64,000 nucleotides of DNA from Pseudoduganella aquatica (GTDB lineage Bacteria > Pseudomonadota > Gammaproteobacteria > Burkholderiales > Burkholderiaceae_D), in NCBI RefSeq assembly GCF_009857595.1, contig NZ_WWCU01000011.1, positions 1 to 64,000 of the forward strand. The letters are read 5' to 3'. The position numbers were made by a program, and so were the translations under genes. Positions 59,319-64,000 of this stretch are shown here, one piece after another. Position 1 is the first letter of the stretch; every line of letters begins with the position of its first letter. The notes under the pieces are model-generated. The model worked only from the letters and a program-made list of their open reading frames with translations. It made no database searches and was not told where the DNA came from.

Positions 59319-59553
59319 ACCTACGGGTGGCTGACCAAATCTGGCGCTAGGCTATGAACCTCGCGAGGGGAGACCGCGTCGGGGCTTCAAGGGGCATCTT
59401 CATGTACTCCGCCTAAAGTAACTGCCCCTGAATTCCCATGTTTTCCCTTGCGTTAGCCCCGCAATTAGCCCCGGCGCTCGATCCCCTCATACGTCAGCTT
59501 CCAGAGCTGCCGGCGAGTGTTCTCGATGCTAAGGTCCGCTTGCACCTGCGGAT
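59319..59553. other. Non-coding gap, nothing recognised
   Basis: No plausible gene or clear repeat end of the adjoining IS30 remnant was found. The segment may contain degraded mobile-element sequence. Confidence 0.5.
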
Positions 59554-59894
59554 TCAATCGGTCAACGCAACACACCTTTCAAATTGCTGAGCCGGCGTTT
59601 GGTAGTGTAGCGTCTCCTGGGACGTTCGTTCAGCCTTCTAGCCACCTCATCGAGATTGTCCTGCGAGTAGGTGCAAAGGTCCAGACCCTTCGGAAAATAC
59701 TGGCGTAATAGCCCGTTTGTATTTTCATTCGAGCCTCGCTGCCACGGATTCTGCGGATCGCAAAAGTAGACCTGGACATCGGTGGCCAAGGTGAAACGCT
59801 TGTGCCCCGCCATCTCTTTCCCTCTATCCCAGGTCAGCGATTTGTAAAGCTCGTGCGGTAACCTGCGGGTGCGTATTCTCGTGAAAGCGGCCAC
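59554..59894 (-). pseudogene. IS30-family transposase remnant, 5'-truncated and frameshifted
   Basis: The minus strand encodes [40 protein letters not shown] and [14 protein letters not shown], the C-terminal half of IS30-type transposases with the last catalytic Glu (SNENTN). After NERPR a one-base deletion shifts the frame; the other frame continues [19 protein letters not shown] to a TGA at 59554. The N-terminal DNA-binding part and the first catalytic Asp residues are missing, and an in-frame stop lies just upstream of 59894. Confidence 0.85.
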
Positions 59895-59951
59895 CGGCTC
59901 TCACATCAATAACGTCACTCATTCCCGTACGAAAGCGGACGGATGTTCTTG

Positions 59952-60111
59952 AGCACGCTGCCGGTTCTCTTGTAAGCCACTACTTCTCGAGCAAGCCGCC
60001 TATTCCTGCGCCAAGCCACCGATTCCCGCTCCAAGCTACGAATTCCTGTTACAAGCCATTGGCTTCTGTTCAACACTCTGATTCCTGCTGCAATCCACCG
60101 ATTCTTGACCG
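59952..60111. repeat. Degenerate 20-bp tandem repeat, about eight units
   Basis: Units of exactly 20 bp follow each other from 59952; the clearest are CAAGCCGCCTATTCCTGCGC (59992), CAAGCCACCGATTCCCGCTC (60012), CAAGCTACGAATTCCTGTTA (60032) and CAAGCCATTGGCTTCTGTTC (60052), fading at both ends. The consensus is roughly CAAGCCACCGATTCCTGCTC. A 20-bp period excludes a protein repeat. It lies upstream of the structured element and the SLATT-reverse transcriptase pair. Confidence 0.75.
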
Positions 60112-60284
60112 AACCAGTGCGAGACAGATGGTCGGGACAACAACTTAGCTGCGTTGGATATTTATGTCACCTTGATGTTGATTAGGAGGAACCTAGTCGA
60201 TTACAGCGACATAACGAATGCCAACGGTATCGCTGTCGCTAAAGTTATTGCCTATACATCGAAATTGCAGTAAGGTACATTCAA
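60112..60284. other. Non-coding region with a weak possible promoter for the structured element
   Basis: No gene is supported. TTGCCT (60248-60253), a 17-bp spacer and TAAGGT (60271-60276) would place a transcription start at about 60283-60285, exactly where the structured element begins. The match to consensus is weak (four and three of six bases). Confidence 0.3.
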
Positions 60285-60407
60285 GGAGAGCACGCTGGGC
60301 AACCAGGACCCCTTCTGGGGTGAATCTAATCCTTCGATGACACTGTCATCGGCTTCGGCAGTCCCCAAATATGGGGAGTTTAACCTTGCATAAATTTCGT
60401 GCTCTCC
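60285..60407 (+). ncRNA. Candidate structured RNA upstream of the SLATT-reverse transcriptase operon
   Basis: The ends GGAGAGCACG (60285-60294) and CGTGCTCTCC (60398-60407) are a perfect 10-bp complement enclosing four local hairpins: CTGG-GCAA-CCAG (60295-60306, a GNRA loop), ACCCC-TTCT-GGGGT (60308-60321), CGATGAC-ACT-GTCATCG (60335-60351) and TCCCC-AAATAT-GGGGA (60362-60377). CCC and five Ts follow at 60408-60415. This is a closed multi-branch fold of 123 nt ending in a terminator-like U tract, 19 bases before the SLATT start codon. Several reverse-transcriptase defence systems use an adjacent non-coding RNA as template, so it is a candidate partner RNA. Alternative: a leader that controls translation of the operon. 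Confidence 0.65.
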
Positions 60408-60426
60408 CCCTTTTTCTGGATGAATC

Positions 60427-61029
60427 TTGACCACCTCTGAGCGCGCCAACAAATTAACAAACAACGTATGGTTCACTCGTAAAGCGTGGATCAATGCTGA
60501 AGACCGGCTTTTAAAAAACGATTTCCAAACACAACTGCTCATGGTAGTGTACGCGGCCTACACAAGCTGCCTGTCTGTAATCATGCTCAAGTATGATCCC
60601 AGGCCAGCTGACAAGAATTTTATCGATACAAGCCTAGCAGTACTGTCCATAGTATTACTTGCCCTCTCTCTTTATCTGAACACCAAGTCCTTCAAAGACC
60701 GAGCCGCGCGTTTCAAGAGTGGTTATCACGACCTCCAGAGAATAGAAGACCGCTTGAGATTGTTGACCGAAAAAGCTGAGTCACCAGAGGCCGAGCAAGA
60801 CTACAATGCATTGTTAGACCATTACAATAAAGCGCTACGCGACGTTGAAAACCATTCAGACCTGGACGATATCCGTGCTCGGATCCTTGCCGGCACTGGG
60901 CTAACCTCTCGACTTCTTACCTGGCAGGAGAGAGGTCGCTATTATTGGTGGCGGCTCTGGCGATTTACCAGTTTGTTCATTGCCTATGCTGCGCCTGTGG
61001 CAGCGGTGCTTTGGTACATCGTTAAATGA
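60427..61029 (+). CDS. SLATT-domain two-transmembrane protein
   Basis: 200 residues, start TTG 60427 because a stop lies three bases upstream in frame and the first in-frame ATG is far inside the conserved part. NVWFTRKAWINAEDRLLKND precedes two adjacent membrane helices (LLMVVYAAYTSCLSVIML and TSLAVLSIVLLALSLYLNTK), then a charged helical region (DLQRIEDRLRLLTEKAESPE) and a C-terminal hydrophobic segment (FIAYAAPVAAVLWYIV). This is the SLATT layout, a predicted pore-forming effector in nucleotide-dependent and reverse-transcriptase-linked defence systems. Its stop overlaps the reverse transcriptase start (ATGA). Confidence 0.75.
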   Translation: MTTSERANKLTNNVWFTRKAWINAEDRLLKNDFQTQLLMVVYAAYTSCLSVIMLKYDPRPADKNFIDTSLAVLSIVLLALSLYLNTKSFKDRAARFKSGYHDLQRIEDRLRLLTEKAESPEAEQDYNALLDHYNKALRDVENHSDLDDIRARILAGTGLTSRLLTWQERGRYYWWRLWRFTSLFIAYAAPVAAVLWYIVK

Positions 61030-62420
61030 GTGCGGCGCAGCAGTTTTCGAAGGAATATAGCCACGAGCAGCTACGCCAGTTGTACGCAACCCATATCGCA
61101 CTCACCGGCGCAATCGGCATAGACCGGCTCAGTAGGCAAATCTTTGAGAGCCGCCTGGAGCAAGAAATTAATCTGATTTCGACGAAAGCGAGGGAAGGAA
61201 AATATAAGTTTTCCCAGTACCAAGAAAAACTAATCTCCAAGGGCGCAAACAAGCCTCCCAGAGTGATCTCCATCCCCACATTCAGGGACCGTCTTACGTT
61301 GCGCGCGCTGTGCAATGTCCTTAAGCACGCATTCTCAAACCAATTAACTGTCAAGCTTCCGCAGCACACAATCTCCGAACTGCGGACCAGCCTGCGTACC
61401 AGTGAGTACACTCGCTTCATCAAGCTGGACGTGATCACCTTTTATCCTACGATTGAGCATTCGGTACTTATGCGAATACTCCATCGAAAAATACGAAAGC
61501 CTGAAATTCGATCGCTAATCAGTGCAGCTATCGAGTCTCCCACAGTCGCCTTTCCTGATCGCGAACGGGAGAAGGAGCAGAAGGGTGTCCCCCAAGGCCT
61601 CTCAATCTCAAACATTCTTGCCGAGATTTACTTATCGGAATTTGACCAATGGGCGCGCGCCATTCCAGGCGTGGTTTATCACAGATATGTAGATGACATC
61701 CTTGTGCTAACAAAGGAAGATCCCGATGCGCTTGCCGAGCAATTTCGTGCTCGGCTCTGGGAAAATTACAGGCTTCAAACACACGAGATAGGTGAAATAG
61801 GAAAATCCTTCATCGGTGATATCTCAGAAAAATTTCATTTCCTTGGTTATGAATTTAACGCTGGTAAAGCATCAGTAAAGTTAAATTCTATTCGCCGCAT
61901 CGAAGCGTCTATCGCAAAAATTCTCACAACCTACAAGTATCGATGCGATATGGCTCGCACTGAAGCGAATCCGTTCAAACAACTTCATTTACTGGAGAAG
62001 GCAAAGAAAATATGTCTGTGGCGACTAAACCTACGAGTAACTGGTTGCATCACAGACGGTGTCCGAAAAGGCTGGATATTTTACTTTTCTCAAATTGACG
62101 ACGAGGCAATGTCGCAACTCCACCATCTCGATAAAACACTCTTGGTACTGGCACGTCGCTTTGAACTGGACCTTGCGCAAAAAGAGATCAAGTCATTCGC
62201 CAGGACCTTCCATGAGGCCAAGCGTGGAAACATGGAACAAAGGTACATTCCGAATTTCGACACGACGTCACTCGCCTACAAACGTGAAATTCTGACCATG
62301 TACGGTATCGATAACGTACTACTCTTGAGCGAGATTGTGATCGATCGTTTATTCAAACGCAAAATAAGGCGAGAGACATCTGAAATGGAAGAGGACATAC
62401 AAGGTGGTTCGCGGGGTTAA
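61026..62420 (+). CDS. Defence-type reverse transcriptase
   Basis: 464 residues. Fingers/palm motifs are intact: PPRVISIPTFRDRLTLRALC, TRFIKLDVITFYPTIEHSVL (first catalytic Asp), KEQKGVPQGLSISNILAEIY, and HRYVDDILVLT with the catalytic YVDD. FHFLGYEFN and a helical thumb follow (KKICLWRLNLRVTGCITDG, FYFSQIDDEAM). No maturase, integrase or Cas1 domain is fused, so it is not a group II intron protein. It belongs with the UG/Abi-type defence reverse transcriptases by layout; the precise class cannot be named here. Coupled to the SLATT gene by an ATGA overlap. Confidence 0.88.
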   Translation: MSAAQQFSKEYSHEQLRQLYATHIALTGAIGIDRLSRQIFESRLEQEINLISTKAREGKYKFSQYQEKLISKGANKPPRVISIPTFRDRLTLRALCNVLKHAFSNQLTVKLPQHTISELRTSLRTSEYTRFIKLDVITFYPTIEHSVLMRILHRKIRKPEIRSLISAAIESPTVAFPDREREKEQKGVPQGLSISNILAEIYLSEFDQWARAIPGVVYHRYVDDILVLTKEDPDALAEQFRARLWENYRLQTHEIGEIGKSFIGDISEKFHFLGYEFNAGKASVKLNSIRRIEASIAKILTTYKYRCDMARTEANPFKQLHLLEKAKKICLWRLNLRVTGCITDGVRKGWIFYFSQIDDEAMSQLHHLDKTLLVLARRFELDLAQKEIKSFARTFHEAKRGNMEQRYIPNFDTTSLAYKREILTMYGIDNVLLLSEIVIDRLFKRKIRRETSEMEEDIQGGSRG

Positions 62421-62425
62421 GCCGA

Positions 62426-64000
62426 CTATGGAGCATTGCTAGTGGATGGCTTACTCTCTCCGAGCTCTCGTACACGCTCAAACAATGCGCTACCAGGTAC
62501 CCCTCTAAGGTCTGCAGTTAGGAAATCCAAGGCTTTTTTTGGCATTGATTGAAAACGGCATACTAGATTTATGGAATCACAAATAGAGATTTTTCCACGT
62601 AGATTTTTTCGCATATCCCTATTTGTTATAAACACGGAATTCATAAGGTGGTCAATAATTTCCTTATCCTTAAGTATCGCGAATAGGGTCTCTTTATTTC
62701 CAACTGACAGTTTTTGCGTCGTTCCAAGGAATGCGGTGGCAGAAATATTTCGCCCGCAGGTAACTTCAATCTGCGTCGAAAGTCCGTAATTCAAAAGACA
62801 TGTCTTAATTTTTTCAATGCAATCGTCGGTATAAAGAACGAAACATAAATTAAGTTTTTTTAGCTCTCGCAAAGCTAAACCAATCTTGGTTCGCGAAACA
62901 CCCGAATCGCCAAAATACATTTTATCAGAGGGAATTTCGTCAATATCTAAATAGTATTTGAGTGATTTTACGATTTGCCCACCAGACAAACCTAAATCTG
63001 AAAATATAGTTGCCTCTCTTGCACCCGTTGGCAGAGAATCTAGCCCACAGTCATCAAGCGATCGAGCAAGCTCTGCATTGTCTGCGAGTATTCGATGGAC
63101 ACCACCAAAATCACGAAATCTCTTGAGCAGCACCGGATTTTTTGACTTAGCTCGCAGCTCCTCGAAATGCGCGCGAAAAACTCTGATTTCTGTATGTGAC
63201 ATCATCTCATGCGCCTCAATTAGGCGAACCATAGCCCGCCGCAGTGCCTCCGGTATATGGCTAAGCCAAGTCCGAATTCTGTTATCAGCATCCTCATTGG
63301 AAATATCACGCTGAGCAGCTATTACCTTAACGGCAAGATTAATATCCAAATTGTCTAAATTTAAGTCAATTTTGACGTACGGATACGGTGGCGAAGACTT
63401 TCCAGGAGCTGGAAAATAGTAACGTTGTCGGTCAAGTATATCCGAATAACTTATCGTAAATTCTTTCGGCGTAAAGAACAGAAAAACGTTTTCATTCTCT
63501 GAGTAAGAGAAGATATCTTCAGATGATTGCAAAAGGAAAACATGTTCCGATGCAAAAGACTGATTAAGCCCACTCGCCGGATTCACCACAAAAACATTTT
63601 CGTATGAATAACTAAGTCCATTGACAAGAATTTTCTCAGTTACAATGCTTTGCGTGACATTGCTGTGAACAAAATCCTCAAGAGTCAAAACGGCCGATAT
63701 ATCCAAGATCATTTCAAGAATTCTTGCCTTATACTCTCTTATATCGTCCCCGAGCGCTAAAGCTAAATCGACGCGATAGTTACGAGCCGCATCAATGGGT
63801 TTCAAAATATCTTGGATAAATATCGATAAATTTTCTTTGGCATAACCAACCCCTTTTTCGACCATGTATATATGTTTCAAGGTAGAACTTCGGTGAATTC
63901 TATTATATTTATCGAAGAATGCTTTTACTTTGGCGAACGGTGGCACTGCCTCCGAAATATCTTGTGTACCGTATATTGAGCTGGCCACCGTCAGGTCAAA
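62426..64000 (-). CDS. Unknown large protein, N-terminus cut by window edge
   Basis: The frame is open from the window end to TGA 62426-62428 (at least 525 residues). A GTG at 63988 is a possible start, but the frame continues upstream, so the true N-terminus may be outside. The sequence is soluble and rich in Asp, Ser and Ile; segments such as VKIDLNLDNLDINLAVKVIA, FSDLGLSGGQIVKSLKYYLD and LRELKKLNLCFVLYTDDCIE suggest an alpha/beta protein, with no motif I recognise. Its GC content is clearly the lowest in the window. It converges on the reverse transcriptase gene with five bases between stops. Confidence 0.75.
   Translation of the reverse strand, partial: FDLTVASSIYGTQDISEAVPPFAKVKAFFDKYNRIHRSSTLKHIYMVEKGVGYAKENLSIFIQDILKPIDAARNYRVDLALALGDDIREYKARILEMILDISAVLTLEDFVHSNVTQSIVTEKILVNGLSYSYENVFVVNPASGLNQSFASEHVFLLQSSEDIFSYSENENVFLFFTPKEFTISYSDILDRQRYYFPAPGKSSPPYPYVKIDLNLDNLDINLAVKVIAAQRDISNEDADNRIRTWLSHIPEALRRAMVRLIEAHEMMSHTEIRVFRAHFEELRAKSKNPVLLKRFRDFGGVHRILADNAELARSLDDCGLDSLPTGAREATIFSDLGLSGGQIVKSLKYYLDIDEIPSDKMYFGDSGVSRTKIGLALRELKKLNLCFVLYTDDCIEKIKTCLLNYGLSTQIEVTCGRNISATAFLGTTQKLSVGNKETLFAILKDKEIIDHLMNSVFITNRDMRKNLRGKISICDSINLVCRFQSMPKKALDFLTADLRGVPGSALFERVRELGESKPSTSNAP

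Noticed and set aside
59952..60111. CRISPR array
   Set aside because: The units are 20 bp, degenerate and contiguous with no spacers, and no cas genes are present.
61026..62420. Retron or group II intron reverse transcriptase
   Set aside because: The VTG triplet in the thumb is not in the retron context, there is no fused maturase or endonuclease domain, and no intron boundaries were found. A SLATT partner fits a defence reverse transcriptase better.

Overview
The window looks like a chromosome segment of a high-GC betaproteobacterium, most likely of the Oxalobacteraceae (Massilia/Duganella/Janthinobacterium type). Supports: the conserved block gyrA-DUF2059-serC-pheA-hisC-tyrA-aroA-cmk-rpsA-ihfB-lapA-lapB-rfaE1, the neighbouring ompA, ubiG and gph genes, and a one-piece tmRNA with the tag ANDNSYALAA. 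This placement is inference from gene content; no database was searched.

Layout. 1-235: 3' end of an IS110-type transposase, then short repeats. 236-15152 (minus strand): two Sec-exported RHS-repeat proteins with different C-terminal domains, three tandem secreted beta-helix paralogues, an unknown 330-residue protein and an M28 peptidase gene broken by one in-frame stop. 15149-27350 (minus): a Tad/Flp pilus operon (flp, TadE/G-like proteins, a second small Flp-like pilin, rcpC, rcpA, FHA-tadA, tadB, tadC and a DUF192-TadE-OmpA fusion). Its last gene overlaps the first RHS gene by four bases, so pilus and RHS genes may be one transcription unit of about 25 kb. 27634-32249 (minus): a small helix-hairpin-helix protein, then a coupled operon of c-haem/DUF4214 lipoprotein, TlpA-like thioredoxin, DUF4266, DUF3570 and ApbE. 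32274-46671 (minus): housekeeping genes for LPS heptose, LPS regulation, IHF, ribosomal protein S1, aromatic amino acids, serine and gyrase. 47092-57204 (plus): an OmpA-family protein, a two-partner secretion pair whose exoprotein carries a C-terminal caspase-like protease, ubiG, gph and a hypothetical gene. 57238-57835 (minus): two small membrane proteins. 58015-58374: the tmRNA gene.

From the tmRNA 3' end onward the base composition and gene content change to a lower-GC accessory island: a DpnII/MboI-like PD-(D/E)XK protein, an IS30-type transposase remnant, a degenerate 20-bp tandem repeat, a strongly structured 123-nt element, a SLATT-type membrane protein translationally coupled to a reverse transcriptase, and a convergent unknown gene cut by the window edge. 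The best candidates for undescribed biology are (i) the structured element plus repeat array upstream of the SLATT-reverse transcriptase pair, (ii) the Tad pilus operon fused end to end with RHS toxin-like genes, and (iii) the secreted exoprotein-caspase fusion.
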